A stretch of 10,561 nt of DNA from contig JAFISE010000393.1 in assembly GCA_022560025.1 (NCBI GenBank), positions 1 to 10,561 of the forward strand, written 5' to 3'. Position 1 is the stretch's first letter; every line of letters begins with the position of its first letter. The translations under genes were made by a program, and so were the position numbers. Source of the DNA: Stagonosporopsis chrysanthemi (Eukaryota; Ascomycota; Dothideomycetes; Pleosporales; Didymellaceae). Shown one piece after another: positions 1 to 9,595 of the stretch. The notes below the pieces were generated by a model, which saw only the letters and a program-made list of their open reading frames with translations, was not told the origin of the DNA and ran no database searches.

Positions 1-140
1 AGAAGAAGAAGAAGAAGAAGAAGAAGAAGAAGAAGAAGAAGAAGAAGAAGAAGAAGAAGAAGAAGAAGAAGAAGAAGAAGAAGAAGAAGAAGAAGAAGAG
101 GAGGAGGAGGAAGAGGAAGAAGAAGAAGAAGAAGAAGAAG
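1..140. repeat. (GAA)n/(TTC)n trinucleotide microsatellite
   Basis: An almost pure GAA tract runs from the left edge to about 140, with GAG interruptions near 99-117. It is a purine-only strand. In the frame that stays open downstream (first codon at base 2) it would encode a run of about 46 glutamates. Long GAA tracts can form triplex DNA and are length-variable. The left end lies outside the window. Confidence 0.97.
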
Positions 141-1279
141 GGAAGGACCTGGAGCAGGATACCAAGGAGCACGAAAACGAGGAGGAGGGGAGCCACGCTC
201 CCTCACACCACCAAGCTCCCTCACCTCACCCCCTCAAACAGCCCCCCTCGCAACAACCTAACCCCCCCTCGACACCTCCCTCCCTCTCCCCCCCGCTCTC
301 CCCCGCACCAACACACACACACACCCACCGCACCCCCACCCACCTCGAGGAACGCACGCCCCGCCCCAACGCCCATACCCCCTTCTCCTTCTCCGCCCCG
401 CCGCCGCTGGCTCAACTACAGCGCGCGCGCGACCAACCCCGCTGGGACGGCGGCGCGCGCTTGCCGGGCTGGTTTGTGGCCGCGCAGCAGCGGGGGGTTG
501 GGGGTGGTGCGAGGCATGCGGGACCGGGGTGGGCGGGGGGAAGAGGAGGAAGGGGAGGAGGAGGGGGGAGTGATAGGGAGAGCGAGAGGGGGAGAGAGGG
601 TTGGGGAAGGGCGTGGGCTGCGCACGCGGGGATGTGGCGGGAGTGGGTTGGTGCGGAGCGCTGTTGCTATGGGTGTGGTGAGCACGGCTGTGAGGAGGGG
701 GAGGGGCGGCGGGGCGCGGGTGCGGGTGTGGATGCGGTGGATGGGTCTGACGCCGCCGCTGCTGCTTCTGGCGCGCGGGATCTGTATCCTCGTCCCCGTC
801 GTCACCGCCCCGCCTACGACGACGATTACGACTACGACAACGATTGTGATTGCGGTTATGGTTACGACTATGACTACACGCCCCCACGCTCCCTTGTCGT
901 GCGCACTGCACACACACGCCTCATACGATCAAAGCAACGCACCGCCGATCTGTTCGTTGCAGATGCGGAGCGGTATAGCTATACCCATAGCCATAGCCAT
1001 AGCCGTAGCCACCGCACCCAAACCGTGTCCACAGCCAGAACCAAAGAGAAGCGCGGAGAGAGCAGCGAGGCCATACGCGTCCGGGGCGGGCAGAAGGCGT
1101 GGGTTAGGCGGGGGAAGAGCGGGGCGGGAGGGAAGAGGGGGGTGTTTGGGGGTGGGAAGGTGGAGGTGGAGGTTGAGGTTGAGTGGAGGGGGGAGGGGGG
1201 GAGGGGGCGTTCGACGGGATCCTTCTGCCGAACCAGGGAGAACGCTGTGTTGGCGAGGTTTGGAAGATATGGGGAATAG
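2..1279 (+). CDS. possible 3' part of a low-complexity host gene (partial, unrecognised)
   Basis: One frame is open from base 2 to a TAG at 1277-1279, about 425 codons, with no start needed inside the window. In order it reads: about 46 Glu; a short charged segment (GKDLEQDTKEHENEEEG); a Pro/Ser/His/Thr-rich stretch to about 400; a more ordinary segment (QRARDQPRWDGGARLPGW, 419-472); Gly/Arg-rich sequence; an Asp/Tyr-rich block at 814-878; and a Ser/His repeat near 985-1011. The poly-Glu and Pro-rich parts would suit a disordered protein tail. However, this DNA is so GC-rich that other frames on both strands are also open for hundreds of bases, so openness alone is weak evidence. I recognise no domain. 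A true C-terminus could lie anywhere after about 470, and introns cannot be excluded. Confidence 0.25.
   Translation, partial: EEEEEEEEEEEEEEEEEEEEEEEEEEEEEEEEEEEEEEEEEEEEEEGKDLEQDTKEHENEEEGSHAPSHHQAPSPHPLKQPPSQQPNPPSTPPSLSPPLSPAPTHTHTHRTPTHLEERTPRPNAHTPFSFSAPPPLAQLQRARDQPRWDGGARLPGWFVAAQQRGVGGGARHAGPGWAGGRGGRGGGGGSDRESERGREGWGRAWAAHAGMWREWVGAERCCYGCGEHGCEEGEGRRGAGAGVDAVDGSDAAAAASGARDLYPRPRRHRPAYDDDYDYDNDCDCGYGYDYDYTPPRSLVVRTAHTRLIRSKQRTADLFVADAERYSYTHSHSHSRSHRTQTVSTARTKEKRGESSEAIRVRGGQKAWVRRGKSGAGGKRGVFGGGKVEVEVEVEWRGEGGRGRSTGSFCRTRENAVLARFGRYGE
985..1008 (+). repeat. CCATAG hexanucleotide repeat next to a palindrome
   Basis: Three perfect CCATAG units and one CCGTAG variant follow directly on the 14-bp perfect palindrome GGTATAGCTATACC at 972-985. 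In the open plus frame this reads as alternating Ser and His. It is a short minisatellite-like tract with no known function. Confidence 0.85.
1137..1208 (+). other. G-rich tract with G-quadruplex potential
   Basis: Runs of five or six G, five G and three G are separated by short loops at 1138-1157. Very long G-runs broken by single A follow at 1187-1207. The arrangement fits the general rule of four or more runs of at least three G with short loops. Folding is inferred from sequence only. Confidence 0.55.
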
Positions 1280-1282
1280 CGG

Positions 1283-2690
1283 TTTGCGACTGCCGTGGGC
1301 GGTAGTAGTAGCGCACCATATGAACAGGCTATGCACTTGCCCTGTGTATGGCTGCGCAGCAAGCGGTCCGGCTGTATGTGGTACACCTGCGACCAGCTCA
1401 GTGGACTGTGTATGGTGACAAACAATTGTCTACTTAGTCAAAACTCTAGTCATAAAGGACAGAGGCAGACATGGCCCAGTTTTGAAAGTGTGAATCTTTC
1501 AGGAAGCATTCGCGGAGATGCTGGTGTGTGAGTGTAGCCTTCGACTGCGTACTGCTTGCACATGCGTCCCCTTACCCCTCACCTCGATCGGTTGCGATTG
1601 TGCCTACGTAATAGGCTTGCTACCTTCGCGGCTGTGATCACTACTGCCTTGGTAGTATCGACAGCCCATAGATCTCTCCACCTCTTCAGGGGACTTCGTA
1701 CATGTAAGTCCACGGCCCTGGTACTGCGGTGGTCATCGGGACGAACATCGGGACATATGCCATAGAAGTCCTGGAGGACACTTCGAACTCGCACATGCAG
1801 CTGCCATGGTAGCTCTCCCTCCTCAAAGCCGTACTTTAATCTCCTTTGGAAACCGACTTTGTGGCCAACGCTGCCAAGTGACCCGTCTGCACATGGTAGT
1901 GCAGGGGACATCTGAAAGAACCAGGTTGTCAAGGAGTGCGACCCGTGGTGCCTGTCTGGCATCGTAGCCAGTGTCAGCTACCTCATCGAGGAAATCCAAG
2001 TCCATGAGAAAGGCCTGGTCGAGAACCGAGCACGGAAGAGCCAGTTCAGCACTTTTTCTCGGGCCATCCAATCACAGTCGATGTCATGTGCCGTCGTACA
2101 AGATGGAGTAATTGCTGCGCGATGACTAGTATTCAAAGTTGTTGGGATACCTCCACGGGGAAGAGTAAGGCGTCAAGTATGATGTAAAGTCGCCAGATAC
2201 CGAGGCATGCCATGTACTCGTGAACGACATCATAACTGGAGATAGTCGAGCGGAGTCTCAGAGTGCCTTGTCTCGTTGCTTCATAGGATCTCCGTGTACC
2301 GACTCCTGGACAGAACTCTTGGAACTTTGGTCGGAGATCAGCGTGGGCTGATCGAGAGTGCGTGTGCTTGGAAAACTGGGGATAGATCCTTTAGGCAAGT
2401 ATGTAAGTAGTGGGCGGCCAACAGCCAATGACGCTCTGACAATGACCGACTTTGGCCATTCTGCCTCGCGCCACCGCCTCAGCCTCACCCAGCCTAACGT
2501 CAAGCCTACCACCACCAGCATTATTGCCCTGCATGAAACAGAGTTCTCAGGCATCGCAAGCTATCTGTGTGTTCCCATCACTCTGCCTTGTATTTTCAAT
2601 GTGTTTGGGGAAACATAGTTGCCAACCTGCTTTCTTAGTTGCTACCTGTGTTGGTTGAGCATCCCGAAAATCCATGAGCAGGGCTGACAC
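1283..2690. other. stretch without a recognisable gene
   Basis: About 1.4 kb of mixed composition between the GC-rich block and the transposon. Short ORFs occur on both strands, for example at 1579-1962, 1823-2071 and 2258-2554 on the minus strand and 2358-2618 on the plus strand. They overlap each other in different frames, and none shows a domain I know. CCA, TCA, TGG and TGA triplets are all common, so the mutation process seen in the transposons has not acted here. I see no tRNA, repeat array or clear regulatory site. Confidence 0.6.
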
Positions 2691-2714
2691 TTCATGTGTA
2701 CCGTGTCTGTGCAC

Positions 2715-2740
2715 TCAATGCGCGGATTCAGTCAATGCGC
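2715..2740 (+). repeat. direct repeat TCAATGCGC x2 near transposon left end
   Basis: Two exact copies of the 9-mer lie 17 bp apart, 50-76 bp upstream of the transposase start. Short repeats between the terminal repeat and the coding sequence are common transposase-binding sites in this superfamily. That role is inferred here. The right end, where an inverted copy would be expected, is not in the window. Confidence 0.5.
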
Positions 2741-2790
2741 CGAACCACCAAAACACCCCTATCCTCACACCTCCACAACAACACAACGCG

Positions 2791-3920
2791 ATGGGATTAC
2801 AAGAAGCCCTGTTAGAGTGTAATACTTTTGCATCTGAAGATAAGATCCTGTGGTCTAAAATAGCAGAAAAGCATGGTGTTGTGCAGTCAATGTTAACGCG
2901 CACGTGGAGGGGTGAGACGCGTTTGCGACAAGAAGAAGGTATTGCACGCCGCAACCTACAACCACAACAGGAGGAAGAGCTTGTAAAGTATATAGAAGAG
3001 CTTACTGCTCGTTATATACCTCTTACAAGAGAGATAATACAAAATTTTGCATTATCTGTGGCTAAGGAACGTGTGAGCGAGAGCTAGGTTACTCAGTTTA
3101 TTAACAACTACTCTATCTATCTTATCTCTCAATACTCAACAGGTATAGACGCTAATTGTCACAACGCTGATTTATATCAAAAGTATAAGCTCTACTTCAA
3201 TCTACTACAACGCAAGATTACTAAATATGAGGTTGACAGCTGCTATATATACAATATAGATAAGAAGGGCTTTATAATTAGGATTACTACTAGAACCAAG
3301 CACGTGTTTAGTAGGCAGATGTAGGAGAAGGGGGAGGTCAAGGCATTACTTTAAGATAGTAATTGTGCCTAGGTTACGCTGCTAGCCTGTGTGTGTAGTG
3401 ATAAGACAGCACTGCCGCTAGGCCTCCTCTACAAGTCTGCTAACAGTACCCTGCAATTAAGCTAGGTAGAGGAGATAGAGCTAGGGGTACACGATGTACT
3501 TGTTTCCTTCTTACCTACTAGCTAGACCAACAATAATATAGGCCTTGCCTAGCTTCAACAGGTGTTTAATTGCTTTACTAAGACTAAGGCGCAGAGAAAG
3601 TAGCGTCTTCTGATCCTTGATAGCTATAGATCCTATATAACGATAGACTTTATCAACTACTGTGATTAGAATAAGATACTCCTAGCTATCCTTCCTTCTT
3701 ACTCAACTTACACGCTGCAGCTGTTAGACATAGTATTGTTTAAGCCTTTCTCAACTGCGTATTTAAAGGAGCTCACAACACACCTTTATAATAGCTAGAG
3801 ACTATTAGTAATTAAGAAGAGCAACTTCTTCTACCTATTCTAGAAGGTCTAGATAAGCACGTTTACTTAGGGGTTAATACTTAAGTCTTTTAAGGCAACA
3901 GGTATAGCGCCCCTCTAACC
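2791..3920 (+). pseudogene. Fot1/Pogo transposase, N-terminal and catalytic part (stop-riddled)
   Basis: Transposase that would cut and paste the element in the nucleus. I place the start at ATG 2791 (MGLQEALLECN), because the in-frame ATG at 2674 lies before the likely terminal repeat. The protein begins with a Psq-like helix-turn-helix (KIAEKHGVVQSMLTRTW, 2857-2907). A CENP-B/Tc5-type DNA-binding region follows (QQEEELVKYIEELTARYIPL), then the DDE_1 catalytic core. The three acidic residues are all present: Asp at 3259 (YNIDKKGF), Asp at 3619 (LLILDSYRSY) and Asp at 3727 (LLDIVLFKP). The 35 residues between the last two fit the DD35D layout of the group. The frame never shifts, but about 14 in-frame TAG/TAA interrupt it: 3085, 3322, 3352, 3370, 3463, 3523, 3550, 3601, 3667, 3796, 3841, 3850, 3868 and 3916. 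Most stand where the family has Trp or Gln. The first 98 codons are intact. The LINE insertion ends this part; the rest is at 10018-10561. Confidence 0.92.
3909..3920 (+). repeat. left copy of 12-bp LINE target-site duplication
   Basis: GCCCCTCTAACC, identical to 10018-10029. It lies in the transposase reading frame, just after the GI of a conserved ATGI motif. Confidence 0.93.
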
Positions 3921-4319
3921 TATATATACACACTAACTTTTTAATTTTTAGGTCTTCTTTCTAGAGGCTCTAAAAATCCTAGCAAATTAACTAGGCTTAC
4001 TGTAGCAACTCTAAAGACACGTCTAACCCCCCTTGTGCCCTTTGCGCAACGCGCAAAGAGGCGCGTAGCAAAGATAACAGAGTTTTCTGCTTTCTCTAGC
4101 TCTCTAACCTCTTAGCACACAGAGTCTCTAGACTTTAAGTCTCTTTAACACCTTAATAACTGCGCCTTAGAACAGCTCTAGAGGATTCTAAATTATTAGG
4201 CCCCCCTTCTAAGCAGCCTGAACCCTAGTAGGGGTGCTCTTAAACTCTAAGTCTCTAATACTGTCTAACGCTATATTACTAAGACTTAGGAGATTACCTA
4301 GCTATAAAACACTATTACT
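3921..4319 (+). other. LINE 5' leader
   Basis: This is the sequence between the insertion point and the first clear stretch of ORF1. It starts with a TATATATACACAC run and contains many TAG/TAA in all plus frames. A perfect hairpin, CTTTGCGC-AAC-GCGCAAAG, sits at 4040-4058 in an otherwise CpG-poor region. It may hold the internal promoter that such elements use, but I see no specific promoter motif. Confidence 0.6.
4040..4058 (+). promoter_or_regulatory. perfect 8-bp-stem hairpin in LINE leader
   Basis: CTTTGCGC, loop AAC, then GCGCAAAG: an exact inverted repeat with a three-base loop and a CpG-rich stem. It survives unmutated, but its stem contains no YCA site, so that says nothing about selection. 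A structured leader or factor-binding site is possible; no function is known. Confidence 0.4.
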
Positions 4320-5810
4320 ACTGCCTTTGCAGCAGCTGTAGATTATTACATAGAAGGCTATTCTAACCTCTAAGAAGCTAAGATTGCTGCAGAACTGCAG
4401 CAGAAAGTTATTAGAGCTCTAACCTCTCTCTCTTAAAGCAATTCTCCCCTTAGCTCCTGCTAGAGCAGCAATACTAATTAAAGCAACTTTAAGAGCTAAG
4501 AATTAGGACGCTGCTTTTAGGCAGACGTAGCTAGAGACTCCTAAAACACAGCGCTAAGCAGAGGCAGTAGTAGGCCTTTAAACCTTATTAGGTCCTAGCC
4601 TAACCTACCTTCTAAGCTAAAGGAAGACATTTAAATTTTTGTTACAATCTCTAACTTATTAGTATAATTGCAACAACCTTCTCCTTTTGTAATAAAATAA
4701 GCAGTATACAAGAGTGTAGAAGAAATTACCTTTTAAGATATCTTTACTGTATTGCTAATTAACATAGGCTAGGTAATTACGCTAGCAAACAAAATAATTA
4801 AGGATTAACTTTTAACTTAAAGAAACTAAGAGCTTATAGTAAAAGCCCTAGGCAGAGAAGCAATTAAGATCTTAGAACACTAGATTAACTACGCTGTGTA
4901 AGGAGTACCTAGCTCTTTCTAGACCCTAGACAGTACTAAACTGCCTACTACTACTTAGCTAGTAGAAGAAGAGGTCTGCTTGCAAACAGGTAAGCAGCTA
5001 GTTAGCTGCAAGCTCTTACGCTATAAGGCTAACTAAAATAGACTTACTATATAGATTATATTATACAAAGAGCTAGTCTGCTTATTCTAGCTCTTTAGTA
5101 CTAGCTAATTCTTAAAAGAAATCTATAAACACTCTACTATCTAAAGATATAACCTAGGCTGCTAGCAGTACTACAACGTTGCCTACTGTATGCAAGTTGC
5201 CTGCTGTGCACACTGCAAGGACTGTATAGATAGACACTAAAGGCCTTATAGTGTAGACTGTTACTATAAAGCTAAGTATGCTAATTGCTATAGCTTATAC
5301 TTAGCTAGTTACTTTAACTACCTAGCTGCCCCTTACTAAGTGCATAGACACATAATTAAGCCTACTAAGGCTAAACTAAATACTGTCTACTGCACAGGCA
5401 GAGTAATATATTAGCATCTCTATAAGACAGTAGAAGCAACTCTTTACTAGATAATACTGCAGTATAAGAGTACCCCCCTAAAGGCTGCCTAAGAGATCTT
5501 AGCTCTTTACTTCTCTTTCTAAAGGCAAGCACCTAAAGAGGATAGTAGAGCAGCTACAACAGAAATAAGCAGTGCTTCTTAAGTATCTTTACCTACTAAT
5601 AGCAGGGAAAAGAAACTAAGACAGGCTGCTGCAGGCTGTGCAAACCTAAATATAAGAGATATGTCTGCTAACAGTCTATGCCTACAACTAACTATCTACA
5701 CTAACTCTTTAACTTTAGAGAGAGAAGACACTAGTATAAGTAATAAACTACTATCTACATGCTAGAACACTTATACACATTCCTTACCTGCAATAAGTAT
5801 TAACAGCCTA
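4320..5810 (+). pseudogene. LINE ORF1, gag-like nucleic-acid-binding protein (stop-riddled)
   Basis: The first LINE protein coats the RNA to form the transposition particle. The frame whose codons start at positions divisible by three reads as one continuous protein from about 4320, broken only by TAG/TAA. The first part (AFAAAVDYYIEGYSN, AAELQQKVIRAL) looks helical. A middle part (4710-4990) and a conserved segment (GKQLVSCKLLRYKAN, 4995-5035) follow. Then comes a Cys-rich region, with Cys codons at 5160, 5187, 5202, 5205, 5214 and 5223 and more near 5250-5285, where related proteins carry CCHC zinc knuckles. Several expected Cys and His now read Tyr, the change that YCA-to-YTA or TGR-to-TAR mutation gives. 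The start codon cannot be fixed because the ATG is not evident. The end, near 5800, is also approximate and abuts ORF2 in another frame. Confidence 0.75.
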
Positions 5811-8800
5811 GCTAGCAGGGAAACTAACTCTGCGTGTGCTAGGCTAATGTTAGCAGAAGCTCTCTCTACTACATTACTATACTAGAAGTGTTCTTTTAGA
5901 AGAGTATAGACGTAGTATGCGTTTAAGAACTCTTTACCTGTGCTAACTTAAGAACTTCTACCTACCTAGGCTACAGATACCTTGCACCTATTAGTACCTA
6001 GAATGCCCCTAATATACTAGGCTTAACCTACCCTAAGGTAATAATATATATCTGCAAAGGGCACTACCTTAAACTCTAGGCTAGAAAAAGCCTTAATTAC
6101 CTAGACCTGCTATAAGCTGTTGTAAACAGAGTCTCTATACTAAACTGCTACAGACAGCTATACACCCTTAGCGTAATACAGTACGTTACGTATCTAACGC
6201 CCCTTTAACAGTGCTTTATAGGGAGTAACTTTAACGCTAAGCACAAGTCCTTTAACCTAGCTGCTAGCGCAGCTAACAGGGGTACTAAGCTAGCTAGATA
6301 AGCTGCTGCTACCTCTATAGACTATATTAGCATCTTAGAACAGCTAACACACTAAGTAGGCTAAGTTATTAACCTTACTTTTTTTAATATCCTATTTGCC
6401 TAATTACAAGTTAATACAAGCATACACAGCAGTTTAAACTATAAGATAATAGTAACCTATATTCTTACCTTTATAAAAGGTATGCAGTACTTAGATTAAT
6501 ACTACTACTAAGTTATAGAAGTAAGCCTACCTAAGTTTACAGAGCTTGTTAAGATAGGTATCTAGGACATCTTAGACCTGCTTAGGGCTTAAGGTGCAGC
6601 ACAGCTTAATAAATGCGTTGCAATGCTAACAGAGGTAGTTTAGCACTCTATAAAGACAGCAGGCAAGCTAGATTGTAAGCAAAGACGTGCTGTACTGTAG
6701 TAGACAAAGGAGTGCAAGACAGCCTACTAAGCTTACAAACATACTAGACAGCACTGTAGTAGCAGCGCCCTACTAGAAGAAATATAAGCTTTTAAGACAA
6801 CAGTCTAACAGGCTAAAAGATAATACTAGAGACATGTCTTTAATAATGCTAAAGACAGCAAGGATCTATTTAAGGTAGTTGCTTAGCACAAGCTTACACT
6901 AAACTATTAGGACACTTCTCTTATAGTAGACAGTAAAACAATATCTAACCCCTTAGAGAAAGTAGAGGCACTTTAAGAGCAAGTCTTTAACTGCTATACA
7001 GTAGAAGACAACCTTAGCTACTAACTAGAGTAGAAAGTAACAGCGCCTCTCCCCTAGAGCACACACATCTTACTAGAGGAAGCTAAGCAAAATATAATAA
7101 AAGTCTCTAGTACCTTGCTAGGAATAGACTGCTTTATAGTGCAACTGCTCTGTGCCTGCTAGGCCTAGGTAGGAGAACTTATACAACAAATCTTCTAGCA
7201 ATACTTTTAACTTAACTACTTCTTAAGCTAGTAGAAGCTTGCAGAAGTAGCTATAATACCTAAGGTAGGAAAGAAAGATTAGACGTTACCTTAATCTTAA
7301 AAACCTATAGCACTCTTCTCTTGTATTAGAAAGGGCCTTAAAAGGACAGTAGCTAGAAGAATTATGTAGACTGCTATAACCTACAAGATCCTTAGCCCCT
7401 AGTATAGAGGCGCCCTCCTAAAGCGCTCTGCTGTAGATCTAACTACAGCATTTACTTATAACACAGAAGCAGCGTAAGCAAAAGGCTAGCACGTTATAAT
7501 AGTAACTTTAGACGTGCAAGGCGCCTTTAACGCTCTTTTTAAGAACTGCTTACTACACTAGATAGCTTAACAAGGCTAGCCTTAAAGGACCCTCCTCTTT
7601 ATTAACTCTTTCCTTACTAATTAAAGGGTTTAAGTCTGCTTAGACTAAGTTACTACCTTTAGCTACCTAGTTACCTGCAGCACACTGCAGGGCTTACCCT
7701 TCTCTCTAGTTCTGTACACACTGTACCTAGCAGAGCTGCTGTCTATAGACATAGAGAGGAGATTTAGATACGCAGATAATATATACTTATATTAGGCCTT
7801 GTACTCCCTTAATAAGAACGTCTAGCTCCTAGCAGTAGACTTACAACAGATTAAAGCATAGAGCGCAGCTAATAAGGTTACCTTTGCCTTAGAAAAACAA
7901 GAAATAATCTACTTTACTTAATAGAAGAGCAGCTACGCACTACTCTGTGTAGTAGACGAATATCTTATAATCTATCTAATCTTGCTAAACACGTTAAGAA
8001 CCTAGCTAGCCCTTTAATAGCTAGGGATCTAGTTTGACTACAAGCTTACCTTTAAGCGCTATGTAGCTACACACAATGTAAAAGCAGCTAAGGTAGCTTA
8101 TTATATTTGCAGCCTAGCAAACACAGCTTATAGACTACTAGCTAGCTCCTTTTATAAGGCTATAATAACCTATGTATACTTGTCTCTTCTGTATAAAGCT
8201 AAGTACTAGTACAAAGGTTATATAAAGCTTCTATGTACACTAAAACCTAGCAGACCTGCAGAAGTTAGCACCTATGTAGGGTAGCATATAGTAGTTATAG
8301 ACAAAACACTAGCTATAGTAGCTAGAGAGATTCTCTTAGTGTAGCAAACAACTCTTATTGCTACTCTCTTCTAAGACGCTAGACTACTCTCTGCTGCTAA
8401 TGCGTTAGAAGAAGCTAAACTCTGCTTTGCAACACATCTACGCACAATAGATACAGAATACCTACTTGCTAGCTGTATAGTAGCTATAAGAATAAGCATA
8501 GGCAGGTTAGCTAGAAAGCTGCAGCGAATGCAGACTAAAGTCTAGTACCTAGGATCCCTACTGCCTAAGATTCCTAGGACAACACTATTAGCTCTTTACT
8601 ACTTACTTAGCTGCTAAACAGACTTAATAATAGGCATAGATAAAAAGAGCACAGTAAAGGCATTTTAAGAATAGTAGGCTAACCTTCTACCTTTAGACGT
8701 TGCTATCTTCTTAGATAGATCTAAACAGTACACAAAAGATAGAGAAAAGTAGGTTACTTATAGCTTTGCAGTATATTAAGACAGAAAGCAACTGCAGACT

Positions 8801-9595
8801 AGACGCAGCTTACTTTACTCTACTGCGCACGTCTTTAACGCAGAGGCTATTAGAGCATAAAGAGGCTTCTAATACACTATTAGACAGCTAGTACTCTACA
8901 CTTGCTAAATCTAGCTATGCATAGACAGTACTTTAGTTATATAGTGCCTTAGAGGCGTTACACCTCTTACTTTATAATAGGCCTTCTTAAAGTACTATAG
9001 TGCTATAGAGATACACAACATCTTTATTAAATAGGCCCTTAGATACCTAGGTATTAAAGGAAACAAAGCAGCAGACAGACTTACTAACCTAGAAGCCTAG
9101 CACCTATTACCCCTAACTAGAAAGGCAGCTATGCCTATACTCTTAGGTATTAAAACAATAGCCTGCAAGATGCTTTAGCACACGCAACAGACCTAGTAGT
9201 CTAACAAGAAGACTAAGCTCTCTAAGTAGTACAAGAGCTAGGACTTAGACTATACACTACGCAGTAGTCTAAAGGAGCTAGACCTACTAAGAGCTACCTT
9301 AGCTAGGCTTCTCTCTATTTAATCTATACATAGGGACTTTACCTAGTACTACTAAAAGTACAACTATAAGGATAAAAACTTTACTTACTTATACAGACAA
9401 GACAAGACGCTAGAGCACCTTGTGCTCTGCTGCAAGACCTTAGGGACCTTTAGCTAATAGCTGCTTTAACTACCTACACTGCTATCTAGCTAGGCTGAAG
9501 GCCTAGCGTATACTGCAGAGCTGATTAAAGATCTAGAGGCCTTTAAGGCCTTTGTCTAGCTTACACAATACTATACTAAGATCTGCTTCTGTTAG
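5810..9595 (+). pseudogene. LINE ORF2: endonuclease, reverse transcriptase, RNase H polyprotein (stop-riddled)
   Basis: The enzyme nicks the target and copies the LINE RNA into it. A single frame (codons starting at positions such as 5927 and 7511) is followable for about 1,260 codons, with no frameshift but dozens of stops. The endonuclease comes first (5840-6480): Asn in ANVSRSS, Glu at 5927 in the QEP-like motif, FNAKH at 6230, INLTF at 6368 and LNYK at 6434. Three family Asp codons now read Asn (6227, 6371, 6437), and the final His reads Tyr (6440). Reverse transcriptase follows (about 7230-8010): KPIALFSCIRKGL near 7295, LDVQGAF with Asp at 7511, and box YADN at 7769-7780, where the family has YADD. 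RNase H follows (about 8690-9080) with Asp 8714, Glu 8843, Asp 8924 and Asp 9074 all kept. A Cys/His patch (LEHLVLCC) near 9410-9433 matches the usual C-terminus. The start is uncertain. The end is near 9593. Confidence 0.88.

Larger units (their letters stand above)
141..1280. other. GC-rich low-complexity region with switching strand skew
   Basis: On the plus strand the tract is C-rich and G-poor at 195-410, then strongly G-rich at 480-770, mixed at 780-1070, and G-rich again at 1080-1215. Embedded simple repeats include ACACAC near 309-323, a TACGAC-like block at 814-878, a perfect 14-bp palindrome at 972-985, (CCATAG)3-CCGTAG at 985-1008, and GGAGGT/GAGGTT repeats at 1157-1184. G-runs at 1138-1160 and 1187-1207 fit G-quadruplex spacing. 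No recognised gene can be placed here with confidence. Confidence 0.8.

Noticed and set aside
258..1425. Overlapping long ORFs on both strands (258-917, 416-913 and 929-1425 minus; 474-1418 plus)
   Set aside because: They are all low-complexity translations of the same GC-rich skewed DNA, where stops are rare in every frame. None has a domain or ordinary composition.
1579..2554. Minus-strand ORFs at 1579-1962, 1823-2071 and 2258-2554
   Set aside because: They are short, partly overlap in different frames, and show no recognisable motif or supporting splice pattern.
2674..2790. ATG at 2674 as the transposase start
   Set aside because: It lies before the likely terminal repeat, and its first 39 codons look unlike the family. 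ATG 2791 gives the expected N-terminus.
3085..9595. TAG read as an amino acid (alternative genetic code)
   Set aside because: Stops stand at both Trp and Gln sites, TAA is also frequent, and the whole region lacks YCA/TGR even where no stop results. A mutation process explains all of this; a code change does not.
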